Below are positions 1 to 5,945 of a stretch of DNA of 5,945 bases, piece by piece. Made by a program: the position numbers and the translations under genes. The stretch spans positions 1 to 5,945 of the forward strand of contig CAZONM010000371.1 of assembly GCA_964580865.1 (NCBI GenBank), written 5' to 3'. Position 1 is the stretch's first letter, and each line of letters begins with the position of its first letter. This DNA comes from JACOUT01 sp964580865. GTDB lineage: Bacteria; Myxococcota; UBA727; VGSZ01. Under the pieces are notes generated by a model. That model was given only the letters and a program-made list of their open reading frames with translations, made no database searches and was not told the DNA's origin.

Positions 1-1
1 G

Positions 2-964
2 TCGCTGGCGCGTGGGCGCGCCGCGCCGGCGGGCAAGGCGGCGCGCGGCCCCGGTGGTGGCGGCGACGAGGCCGCGCTGGCGCTCTTCACGTACCCGCTC
101 CTGCGCCTGCCGTCGGCCGATCAGCTGGGCGGGCGCGGGCGCCTGGTGCCCATGGATGTGCGCGAGCACTATCGCGCCACGGCCGCGCGCGCCGGCCGCG
201 CCATCCCCTTCGACGTCATGAGCGCGGTGCAGTCGGCCGAAGACGAGGCGCGCGCCGTGCTCGACGTCGCCTTGCCCGACGGCGCGGTCGACGCCGACGA
301 CATCTCGTCGCACTTCGACTTCGCCTATGACGCGGACGGCGCCGTGGAGGTGGTGGGCGACGGCGGCTTCCACTCGGTGGCGCTGGGCGATCGCACGTGT
401 GAGGCGCGCATGCGCTACGTGGCGGTGCCGCGCGAGGAGGCGAGCGTCTATCGCGTGGCCATGCTGCTGAACCCGATCCCCGCGCCGCTCTTGCCGGGCC
501 CCGCCGAGGTGTACGTGGGCGGCGAGTACGTGCTGACCACGCGGCTGCCGACGGTGCCCGCGCGCGGCGAGCTCAAGCTCGGCCTCGGCGCGGAGCAAGC
601 GATCAAGGTGGCGCGCAACACCCGCTTCTCCGAGGCGCGCAGCGGCGAGAAGGTGGTGGCCATGGCCGAGCTGGCCCACGACGTTGACATCGACGTGGTC
701 AATCACCTCGAGCGCGACATCGAGATCGAGGTGCGCGAGCGCGTGCCGGTGCCGGCGCCCGGCGCCGAGGTGGTGGTGGAGGAGCTCGACGTCAAGCCCG
801 CCTGGCAGCCCTACGACCAGCAGGAGCGCGGCCAGGTCATCGAGGGCGGCCGGCGCTGGGAGGTGCGCGTGGGCAAGGGCGCGCGCGAGCGCCTGCACGC
901 GCGCTACGTCGTGAAGATCTACGCACAGAACGAGATCGTCGGCGGCAACCGCCGGGAGGCGTGA
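2..964 (+). CDS. DUF4139 / MuiA-family protein, 5'-truncated by the window edge
   Basis: The reading frame is open from base 2 to the TGA at 962-964, giving 320 visible residues. The true start lies outside the window; in-frame GTG (146) and ATG (152) codons are internal, because the protein-like sequence continues upstream of them. The visible part matches the C-terminal domain of the mucoidy-inhibitor MuiA family (DUF4139): a stretch reading SVYRVAMLLNPIPAPLLPGP, then a YVGGEYV turn, a GLGAEQAIKVARNTRF strand pair and a final immunoglobulin-like beta region (DVDIDVVNHLERDIEIEVRE). A Gly-rich loop (RGPGGGGDE) lies near the left end. No membrane segment or signal is visible. The biochemical role of this family is not established; the name comes from a mucoidy phenotype. 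It ends one base before a second member of the same family, so the two are probably co-transcribed and perhaps partners. Family call is firm; function is open. Confidence 0.88.
   Translation, partial: SLARGRAAPAGKAARGPGGGGDEAALALFTYPLLRLPSADQLGGRGRLVPMDVREHYRATAARAGRAIPFDVMSAVQSAEDEARAVLDVALPDGAVDADDISSHFDFAYDADGAVEVVGDGGFHSVALGDRTCEARMRYVAVPREEASVYRVAMLLNPIPAPLLPGPAEVYVGGEYVLTTRLPTVPARGELKLGLGAEQAIKVARNTRFSEARSGEKVVAMAELAHDVDIDVVNHLERDIEIEVRERVPVPAPGAEVVVEELDVKPAWQPYDQQERGQVIEGGRRWEVRVGKGARERLHARYVVKIYAQNEIVGGNRREA
954..959 (+). promoter_or_regulatory. Ribosome-binding site of the second DUF4139 gene
   Basis: GGGAGG sits inside the last codons of the upstream gene, six bases before the ATG at 966. 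It fixes the start of the downstream gene and suggests translational coupling, since the upstream stop lies between this site and the ATG. Confidence 0.75.
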
Positions 965-965
965 C

Positions 966-2570
966 ATGGTGGCCACGACCAACGAGCCCGCGCTCATCAC
1001 GTTCCACCCGTCGCTCGACGAGTCCCGCGCGCGCATCGCGCTGCCGATCACCAAGGTGACGCTGCTCGAGGATCGCGCGCAGGTGCGCCGCGAGGGGCCC
1101 ATCACCGTGCAAGCGGGGCGCAACCGTTTGGCGCTGTGGGGCCTGGCGCCCGTGGTGCAAGACGTGAGCGTGCGCGTGGAGGTGCAGGGCGGCGCCAAGA
1201 TGGTGGACGCGCGCGTGCGCCGCGCCATGCGCGTGGGCCAGGCGGAGCGGCCCGAGGCGGCGGCGGCGCTCGAGCGCCAGCTCCTCGAGCTCGAGCGCCA
1301 GCACCGCGACGCCGCGGAGGAGCGCATGCGCGCTTCGCAGCGCGCCGCCGTGGTGATCGACATGATGCACAAGGCCATGGCCGAGGTGCCCGAGGACGCG
1401 GGCTGGGGGCTCGGCCACCCGTCCACGTGGGCCGAGACCTTTGAGTCGCTCTCCGCCAAGGCGCGCGCGCTCTTCGCCGACGAGCGCGCGCAGCGCGCGG
1501 CCATGGAGCGCGTGGCCGAGCAGGTGGGCCACGTCGCCACCAAGCGCGAGCTGCTCGATCGCCCCGACCACCGCTTCGAGTGCGTGGCCGAGATCGACCT
1601 CGACGCGCCCGCCGCCGGCAGCGCGGCGCTGGTGCTCGAGTACGTGGTGCCAAACGCGCTGTGGCGTCCGTTTCACGTGGCGCAGCTCGTGGGCGGCGCG
1701 CTGCGCTTCACGTGTCAGGCGGCGGTGTGGCAGAACACCGGCGAGGACTGGCGCGACGCCCAGCTGGTGTTCTCGACGGCGCGCAGCTCGCTCGGCCACG
1801 AGCCGCCCAAGCTCACCGACGATCGCCTGCAGGCCAAGAAGCGCGAGCAGCGCGTGGTGGTGGAGGCGCGCGAGGTGGCCGTGCAGCACGCGGGCCTGGG
1901 GCGGGGCGGTGGCGGCGGCGCACCGCCTGCGAGCGGCGTGCAGCTCCCCGGCGTCGACGACGGCGGCGACGTGCAGAACCTAAAGGCCCTGCACCCGGTG
2001 ACGGTGCCGTCCGACGGGCGGCCCTGCTTCGTGCCGGTGTTCACCTTCGAGGCCGAGGCGTCGACGTCGCTGGTGGTCATGCCCGAGCTCGACGGCAAGG
2101 CCCTCTTCAAGAGCGTGCAGACCCACACGGGCAAGCACCCGGTGCTGGCCGGGCCGGTGGAGCTGGTGCGCGCCTCGGGCTTCGTCGGCACCACGCGCAC
2201 GTTGTACGTGGCGCCCGGCGAGCGCTTCGCGCTCGGCTTCGGCCCCGACGCCGACGTGCGCGTGCAGCGCACCACCGACGTCACCGAGGAGGTCGACGAG
2301 GTGGACAAGTGGCGCCGCAAGACGCATGCGGTCTCGATCTTCCTCTCGAACCTCGGCGCGGACGATAAGCTGCTCGAGGTCACCGAGCGCATGCCGGTGA
2401 GCGAGATCGAGCACGTCGAGGTCACGCTGATGGCCGACAAGACCTCCGGCGCGCCCGAGGTCAACGAGCACGGCATGGTGACGTGGAAGATGACGCTGCC
2501 CGCGTCGTCGCGCATGCGCCTCTCGCTCACCTACGTGGTGGCGTTCGCGCCCGGCGTGCAGGGGCTGTGA
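966..2570 (+). CDS. MuiA-family protein with DUF4140 and DUF4139 domains, complete
   Basis: This 534-residue protein starts at an ATG with a strong Shine-Dalgarno. Residues about 27-86 (ITKVTLLEDRAQVRREGPI onward) match the N-terminal DUF4140 domain of the MuiA family. Residues about 95-200 are rich in Ala, Glu, Arg and Leu and should form a long helical or coiled-coil hairpin. Residues about 205-530 form DUF4139, with the hallmark segments VVPNALWRPFHVAQL (227-241) and WQNTGEDWRDAQLVFSTARS (255-274). A Gly-rich loop (312-318) precedes GVDDGGD and a VPSDGRP turn (347-353), and beta strands of the kind ending these proteins run to the C-terminus. No signal peptide or membrane helix is visible, so it is likely cytoplasmic. 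It lies one base downstream of a paralog with the same C-terminal fold. The family has no established enzymatic activity; a scaffold or assembly role is only a guess. It ends convergently, ten bases from the next gene. Confidence 0.9.
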   Translation: MVATTNEPALITFHPSLDESRARIALPITKVTLLEDRAQVRREGPITVQAGRNRLALWGLAPVVQDVSVRVEVQGGAKMVDARVRRAMRVGQAERPEAAAALERQLLELERQHRDAAEERMRASQRAAVVIDMMHKAMAEVPEDAGWGLGHPSTWAETFESLSAKARALFADERAQRAAMERVAEQVGHVATKRELLDRPDHRFECVAEIDLDAPAAGSAALVLEYVVPNALWRPFHVAQLVGGALRFTCQAAVWQNTGEDWRDAQLVFSTARSSLGHEPPKLTDDRLQAKKREQRVVVEAREVAVQHAGLGRGGGGGAPPASGVQLPGVDDGGDVQNLKALHPVTVPSDGRPCFVPVFTFEAEASTSLVVMPELDGKALFKSVQTHTGKHPVLAGPVELVRASGFVGTTRTLYVAPGERFALGFGPDADVRVQRTTDVTEEVDEVDKWRRKTHAVSIFLSNLGADDKLLEVTERMPVSEIEHVEVTLMADKTSGAPEVNEHGMVTWKMTLPASSRMRLSLTYVVAFAPGVQGL

Positions 2571-2583
2571 TCGGGCGCGATCA
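2568..2583. repeat. Inverted repeat spanning both convergent stop codons
   Basis: TGATCG and CGATCA are perfect 6-bp arms around a GGCG loop. The left arm begins with the TGA stop of the + strand gene and the right arm ends with the complement of the TGA stop of the - strand gene. It is the only candidate for a bidirectional transcription end between the two genes. There is no T-run on either side, so it may be a weak hairpin or coincidence. Confidence 0.4.
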
Positions 2584-4881
2584 GTCCTCGAGCAGCGCGA
2601 ACATGTTGAGCGAGAGGTCGGCGCCCACCACGTGCGTGCCCGTGCTCATGGCCCACGCCGGCGGTAGGGTCTCGGAGGTGTCGGGGTCCGTGCGCTCGGG
2701 TCCGTCGAGGCCGCCGAACAGGTTGTAGCGGTAGAACAGGCGCAGCTGCACGATGTTGCTGAAGCGGCTCGCGTTGGCGACGTAGAGCGAGCCGATCATG
2801 CCGCGGCCGCTGTCGGCCCCGGGGTTGAACAGCGCGTAGACGCCGGCGCTCGGCTTGATGAGGCCGAAGTCCTCGATGTGCGGGATCTCGAAGAGCTGCA
2901 GGCCGCCGTACGCGTCGAGGAACAGGGCCGTGAACGAGTCGGCAGCGCTCAGGTCGGTGGCCAAGCCCATGCCGCCCTCGAGGGGGCCCCACGACACGCG
3001 CATGTCGAGCGTTCCGATGACGGGCGCGTTGGATCCGAGCGTGCCGGCGCCGCCCGCGCCGAAGCCGAGGAAGGCGAGCTCTTCCTTGTCGTCGAGCTCG
3101 TCGAACACCAAGCTGTCGCCAATCGAGTCAAACAGGTCGCCGAACAGGTCACCGGTGTCGTCGACGACGTCGCCGATGACCTCGCCCGCGCCCACGTCGC
3201 GGCAGCCGTCGGCGTCGTTGTCGCCGTCATAGTCCTCAGCCTCGTTGGGGCACGCGTCGATGAGCAGCCGATCGCCGTCGCCGTCGCGCAGCAGCGTGGC
3301 CGAGCCGCTGGCCACAAGCTCGTCGCGCGCCTTCTTCGCAGCGAGTACTTCCTGGCGATCGAGCTTGCCGTACGTGCCGAGGAAGACGTCGACGGCCTGG
3401 AGCTTCTCGGCGGTGGTGCGGCGCGACAGGTCGAGGAAGCCGCCGAGGTTCTCGTAGTCGCGGCCCACCTGCGCCTCGAGGTTGGCGGCGGCCGCGATCC
3501 GCTGTTGGTACTGATCGCAGCGCACGCGCGCCTCGTCGCGGTAGCGGTTGTCGCCGCTGACGTCGGCCAGCGCGCACCAGGCGGCCTTGCGGTCGTCGAG
3601 CGAGCTGCCGTCCTCCGACGCCAGCGCGCGATCGCGCGCGCGCTCGGCCTCGAGGTTGAGGCGCGACAGATCCGTGGGGCCCACGCTGTCGACGACGACG
3701 CTGGTGCCGGCGCAGAAGCTGCCGTTCCAGGTGGTGCCGACGGGGCACTGCACCGTGGCCGCCGCGCACGCGCTGCCGTTCCAGGTGGTGCCGGCGGGGC
3801 ACTGCACGGCGCCGGTTGCGCAGTGCGTGCCGTCCCACGAGGTGCCGGCCGGGCATTGGATGGCCGCCTGCGTGGCCACGCACGCCTGGCCGCTCCACCG
3901 CATGCCCGATGGGCATGCCACGGCCTTGCATCTGCGCTCCTCCCAACGCGTGCCGTCGGGACAGCGGCCCACCAAGATGGCCTCCACCTCGGGGCTCGAC
4001 TCGGCGACGTTCTTGGCGAGCACCAGGCCGCTGGCGTCGCCGCGCACGCTCGGCAGGCGATCGCTCGCCTTCAACGACGCGCGCATGGTGTTGGTGGTGT
4101 AGGCGCTGGCCTCGGCCAGCGACACGGCGCCGTCGCCGTTGCCGTCGGCCCAGCCGCGCACCGAGCCGAGCATGAGGTACGAGAAGGCAGGGCGCTTCTG
4201 CCCGGGCAGGGGACCCGCGAAGCTGTCGGACGACGACAGGATGACGGTCTTGGCGGCCAGGCCCGCGCGACGCACCGGGGGCGTCGCCTGCATGCCGGGG
4301 AAGAGCGCGCGCTCGCCGTCGGCCGACTTGCCGGAGAAGCAGGCGTCGAAGATGGCCACGGTGGCGTCCTGCTGGCCGCCCTTCAGCAGGTCGAGCGCCT
4401 TCTGCTGCGGCAGGCCGCGCGCCTGCATGGCGTCGAGGTCGGGCTGGGTGTCGACGCCGAGCAGCAGGCCGTCGTCGCCCGTGGGCGAGGGCGCGCCGTG
4501 TCCGACGAAGATGAACCAGGCCACGCCGCCGCGCGCGGACGCGGCCGCAGACTCACGCAGCGCCTTGGTGATGGCCACGTCGATGGCGGCGTTGTTGGTC
4601 AAGAGGCGCACGCGCTCGGGCGGCACGCCGCGCACGCGCACCAGGTATTGATACCAGTCGCTGGCGTTCTCGGCGGCGCCGGCGATGTCGTCGAGGAACG
4701 CGTAGTCGGTGATGCCGACCACCACCGCCACGTCGCGCTCGCCGCCACCGGCGCGCGGCAGCTCGCCCGACACCGACGGCCACGCCTGCGCCAAGGACGG
4801 CGGTGCGGCGCCGAGCGCGGCGGTCAGCAGGAGCATGGCGGACGCGCGGGCGCGAGAACGAGGGGCGCGAGCCATGCCCAT
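2581..4881 (-). CDS. Exported caspase-like (peptidase C14) protein with EF-hand loop, Cys-rich repeats, TSP3-like motif and beta-rich C-terminus
   Basis: The 766-residue protein starts at ATG 4881, five bases after GGAGG; a second ATG lies at 4875. Residues 1-33 form a signal peptide: Arg-rich start, hydrophobic AMLLLTAALGAA, AQA cleavage motif. Residues about 50-290 are a caspase fold: strand DVAVVVGITDY, catalytic His128 in FVGHGA, catalytic Cys181 in IFDACFSG. Residues 246-257 are an EF-hand-type loop (DGNGDGAVSLAE). Residues 307-390 hold five Cys-framed repeats, CPxGTxWxGxxC. About 405-530 are helical with one Cys pair (436, 455). Residues 533-560 resemble a thrombospondin type 3 calcium repeat, followed by an acidic linker (569-600) and a beta-rich domain (about 600-766) that could be a small outer-membrane barrel. 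Inference: a periplasmic or surface cysteine protease, perhaps calcium-dependent. Asp179, two before the Cys, is where metacaspases hold an S1-pocket acid, favouring basic cleavage sites. Substrate unknown. Open frame upstream of 4881 overlaps the next gene and is not protein-like. Confidence 0.88.
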   Translation of the reverse strand: MGMARAPRSRARASAMLLLTAALGAAPPSLAQAWPSVSGELPRAGGGERDVAVVVGITDYAFLDDIAGAAENASDWYQYLVRVRGVPPERVRLLTNNAAIDVAITKALRESAAASARGGVAWFIFVGHGAPSPTGDDGLLLGVDTQPDLDAMQARGLPQQKALDLLKGGQQDATVAIFDACFSGKSADGERALFPGMQATPPVRRAGLAAKTVILSSSDSFAGPLPGQKRPAFSYLMLGSVRGWADGNGDGAVSLAEASAYTTNTMRASLKASDRLPSVRGDASGLVLAKNVAESSPEVEAILVGRCPDGTRWEERRCKAVACPSGMRWSGQACVATQAAIQCPAGTSWDGTHCATGAVQCPAGTTWNGSACAAATVQCPVGTTWNGSFCAGTSVVVDSVGPTDLSRLNLEAERARDRALASEDGSSLDDRKAAWCALADVSGDNRYRDEARVRCDQYQQRIAAAANLEAQVGRDYENLGGFLDLSRRTTAEKLQAVDVFLGTYGKLDRQEVLAAKKARDELVASGSATLLRDGDGDRLLIDACPNEAEDYDGDNDADGCRDVGAGEVIGDVVDDTGDLFGDLFDSIGDSLVFDELDDKEELAFLGFGAGGAGTLGSNAPVIGTLDMRVSWGPLEGGMGLATDLSAADSFTALFLDAYGGLQLFEIPHIEDFGLIKPSAGVYALFNPGADSGRGMIGSLYVANASRFSNIVQLRLFYRYNLFGGLDGPERTDPDTSETLPPAWAMSTGTHVVGADLSLNMFALLED
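3202..3285 (-). other. Thrombospondin type 3-like calcium-binding motif (residues 533-560 of the caspase-like protein)
   Basis: The segment runs DGDGDRLLIDACPNEAED then YDGDNDADGC, with alternating Asp residues and a Cys at 544 and 560. This is the spacing of a thrombospondin type 3 repeat, which binds calcium and is closed by a disulfide. In Gram-negative bacteria such motifs often link exported domains to a cell-envelope domain. The assignment is from the pattern alone. Confidence 0.65.
3712..3963 (-). repeat. Five Cys-framed 12-residue repeats (residues 307-390 of the caspase-like protein)
   Basis: Each unit begins CP and ends in Cys eleven residues later: CPDGTRWEERRC, CPSGMRWSGQAC, CPAGTSWDGTHC, CPAGTTWNGSAC, CPVGTTWNGSFC. 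Linkers of 4, 8, 6 and 6 residues give periods of 16, 20, 18 and 18. Each unit has two Cys at a constant distance, so one disulfide per unit is likely in an oxidising compartment, which fits the signal peptide. The Trp at position 7 is invariant. The last two units are the most alike in DNA as well (see the direct repeat). Role unknown; a rigid spacer or ligand-binding stalk is plausible. Confidence 0.85.
3718..3807 (-). repeat. 36-bp direct repeat with a 54-bp period inside the Cys-repeat region
   Basis: The 36 bases at 3718-3753 recur at 3772-3807 with a single mismatch (A at 3740 against G at 3794). The period is 54 bases, exactly 18 codons. It covers most of the last two Cys-framed units, while the other units have diverged in DNA. 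This points to a fairly recent in-frame duplication. Confidence 0.85.
4012..4734 (-). other. Caspase (peptidase C14) catalytic domain with embedded EF-hand-type loop
   Basis: These are residues about 50-290 of the 766-residue protein. The core strand DVAVVVGITDY, the His128 strand-loop (WFIFVGHGA) and the Cys181 strand-loop (VAIFDACFSG) occur in caspase order and at caspase spacing, so the dyad looks intact. After these comes KTVILSSSDSFAG, a typical third core strand, then an EF-hand-type loop at 246-257 with Asp, Asn, Asp, Ser and Glu at positions 1, 3, 5, 9 and 12. The family does not need this loop for catalysis, so calcium control is an inference. Confidence 0.85.
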
Positions 4882-4886
4882 GAGGA

Positions 4887-4891
4887 CCTCC
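4887..4891 (-). promoter_or_regulatory. Ribosome-binding site of the caspase-like gene
   Basis: On the - strand GGAGG ends five bases before ATG 4881 and eleven bases before the second ATG at 4875. The spacing favours 4881. The following bases TCCTC are complementary to the GAGG, so the site sits in a tight inverted repeat too close to fold on itself. Confidence 0.7.
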
Positions 4892-4973
4892 GGCGCACCA
4901 CCATACGTCCCGCGCCGCGTGCGCGCGCAAGCGCAGTGGCGGCCTGGCGAGGAATGAGACGGTTCACCCACAT

Positions 4974-5005
4974 CACGCGCGGCGCGCCGCAACGCGCCGC
5001 GCGTG
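4974..5005 (-). terminator. Perfect 13-bp GC hairpin just after the TPR gene stop
   Basis: Arms at 4974-4986 and 4993-5005 are exact reverse complements (CACGCGCGGCGCG against CGCGCCGCGCGTG) around a 6-base loop. The hairpin begins nine bases after the stop of the TPR gene and lies 92 bases upstream of the caspase-like gene start. A stem this long and GC-rich should fold well in RNA. No U-run follows on either strand, so it may be a terminator without a U-tract, a partial read-through attenuator or an RNA 3'-end stabiliser. The rest of the gap (4892-4973) shows no convincing promoter boxes. Confidence 0.5.
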
Positions 5006-5014
5006 TGGACGCGC

Positions 5015-5945
5015 TCAGAACGCGAAGCGCACGATGGAGCCAGGTAGCGCGCCGCCCACGTCGTGGAGCGTCGGTAGCTCGCGGCTCTGGCCGAAGGTGG
5101 CCAGGGCCTCGTCGCGCCAGTTGCGCACGGCGTCGCGGTTGAACCGATAGGCGCCGGCCACGGCGCCGAACACGCCGCCCGCATACCAGCCGAGCTCTAC
5201 GAGCGTGAGCACGGTGGCAACCCCCCAATCGCCGGCGAGCCACGCGCTGACGGCGGCGAAGATGAACATGCCGTTCCACGTCGCCGAGGTGAGCGCGATG
5301 CCCCACTGCCCCAGGTAGACGTGGCCGAGCCCCGGGATGAGCGCCAGCGCGCCGGCGACGAGCGGGTCCTTCGCCTCGAGCTTGGGGTAGGCGTCGAGCG
5401 CGGCCAGCACGCCCTTGGCCTCCTCCGCGTGGCGGCCGCGCGCGTCCACCACCGCTTGGAAATAGGCGCGCGCCTCGTCGAGCTCCCCGGCGTCGAAGTG
5501 TCCCCAGGCGAGCAACCACGTGGCCTCGCTCTTGAGCTGCGCCTCGGCGTCGCCGTCTTCGACCAGCAGGCGGAAGCGCGGCTTGGCCAGCTCGGGCCGC
5601 TGGTCGAGCAGGTACGCGCGGCCGGCGCCGAACAGCGCCTGGTGGCGCAGCTCGAGGCGGCCCGCGCGCTGCGCGATGCCGTCGAGCTGACGGCCGGCGG
5701 CGTCCCACTGCTCGCCGCGCAAGAGCGCCTCGCCGATGGCCATGGCGGCGCGCTCGGCGTCGGGGCCCGTGCCCTTCATGAGGTAGAGGAAGCGGCGGTA
5801 CTCGCTGATGGAGCGGTACCAGTCGCCGTCGAGGAACAGGTGATCGCCGAAGCGCAGGCTGTGTGCGGCCAGCGTCGCGTCGTCGCCGGTGACGGGCGCC
5901 GGCGCGGCGTCGGCGGGCGCCTCGGTGGGCGCGGCGGCGGGCGTC
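5015..5945 (-). CDS. TPR-like protein with C-terminal membrane segments, N-terminus beyond the window
   Basis: The frame is open from the right edge to the TGA at 5017-5015, giving 309 visible residues. The Met at 5779 is internal, because family-like sequence continues before it. First comes a Pro/Ala-rich stretch (about residues 1-20), probably a linker after an unseen signal or anchor. Then helical repeats follow from about 24 to 185, starting RFGDHLFLDGDWYRSISEYR, which is typical of tetratricopeptide units; later pairs include LRHQALFGAGRAYLLDQRPE and AWGHFDAGELDEARAYFQAV. A hydrophobic C-terminal part follows, with IPGLGHVYLGQWG (about 203-215) as in small TM2/DUF5683-like membrane domains, and hydrophobic segments at about 215-237 and 241-265. 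The tail ends in RFAF. It is likely an envelope protein that presents TPR repeats for protein contacts. It lies upstream of the caspase-like gene on the same strand, 133 bases away, with a hairpin between. Exact function unknown. Confidence 0.85.
   Translation of the reverse strand, partial: TPAAAPTEAPADAAPAPVTGDDATLAAHSLRFGDHLFLDGDWYRSISEYRRFLYLMKGTGPDAERAAMAIGEALLRGEQWDAAGRQLDGIAQRAGRLELRHQALFGAGRAYLLDQRPELAKPRFRLLVEDGDAEAQLKSEATWLLAWGHFDAGELDEARAYFQAVVDARGRHAEEAKGVLAALDAYPKLEAKDPLVAGALALIPGLGHVYLGQWGIALTSATWNGMFIFAAVSAWLAGDWGVATVLTLVELGWYAGGVFGAVAGAYRFNRDAVRNWRDEALATFGQSRELPTLHDVGGALPGSIVRFAF

Noticed and set aside
837..1889. A 350-codon open frame on the - strand, antisense to the DUF4139 genes
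   Set aside because: It is Arg/His/Leu/Ala-rich, has no domain and lies opposite a well-supported gene; a composition shadow.
3624..3639. 16-bp perfect palindrome GCGCGCGATCGCGCGC
   Set aside because: It lies in codons for Ala-Arg-Asp-Arg-Ala, where GC-rich codon choice readily makes such symmetry; no further sign of a site.
4892..4973. Promoter for the caspase-like gene, such as TTGCGC followed 19 bases later by TATGGT on the - strand
   Set aside because: The spacing is too long and the matches poor for a sigma-70 type promoter; other sigma factor boxes were not convincing.
2878..5142. A 754-codon open frame on the + strand, antisense to the caspase-like gene
   Set aside because: It has low-complexity Ala/Arg/Val/Gly/His composition, no recognisable domain and crosses the gap between two real genes. 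It is the expected antisense shadow of a GC-rich gene.
4882..5184. N-terminal extension of the caspase-like gene by 101 codons
   Set aside because: The extra residues are not protein-like, overlap the TPR gene and would bury the signal peptide. A good ribosome site supports the start at 4881.
5015..5779. Start of the TPR gene at the ATG at 5779
   Set aside because: The frame stays open to the window edge and the upstream residues continue a TPR-like unit, so this Met is internal.

Overview
The window is very GC-rich, with a strong G/C bias at third codon positions and long antisense open frames that this bias produces. Gene content (paired MuiA/DUF4139 proteins, a secreted caspase-like protein with Cys-rich repeats and calcium-loop motifs, a TPR membrane protein) suggests a Gram-negative, Myxococcota-like (former deltaproteobacterial) chromosome. 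That placement is inference from composition and protein style; there is no rRNA or other marker here.

Layout: four genes fill almost the whole window in two convergent pairs. On the + strand, the 3' part of a DUF4139 (MuiA-family) gene runs from the left edge to 964. One base later a second, complete MuiA-type gene (966-2570) begins behind a good Shine-Dalgarno. The two look like translationally coupled paralogs. On the - strand, a TPR/membrane protein gene enters from the right edge and ends at 5015. A 133-base gap follows, holding a perfect 13-bp GC hairpin and the ribosome-binding site of the next gene. That gene encodes a 766-residue exported caspase-like (peptidase C14) protein (4881-2581). 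The convergent stops at 2570 and 2581 lie 10 bases apart inside one small inverted repeat.

The caspase-like protein is the most interesting item. In order it carries a Sec-type signal peptide, a C14 domain with an apparently intact His/Cys dyad, a textbook EF-hand-type loop, five 12-residue Cys-framed repeats, a helical stretch, a thrombospondin-type-3-like Asp/Cys motif, an acidic linker and a beta-rich C-terminal domain that may be a small outer-membrane barrel. This suggests a protease acting outside the cytoplasm, possibly calcium-dependent and surface-anchored. The upstream TPR gene may share its transcript, but the hairpin could separate them. No mobile element, CRISPR array, tRNA or rRNA was seen. 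There is no evidence that the + strand and - strand gene pairs work together.
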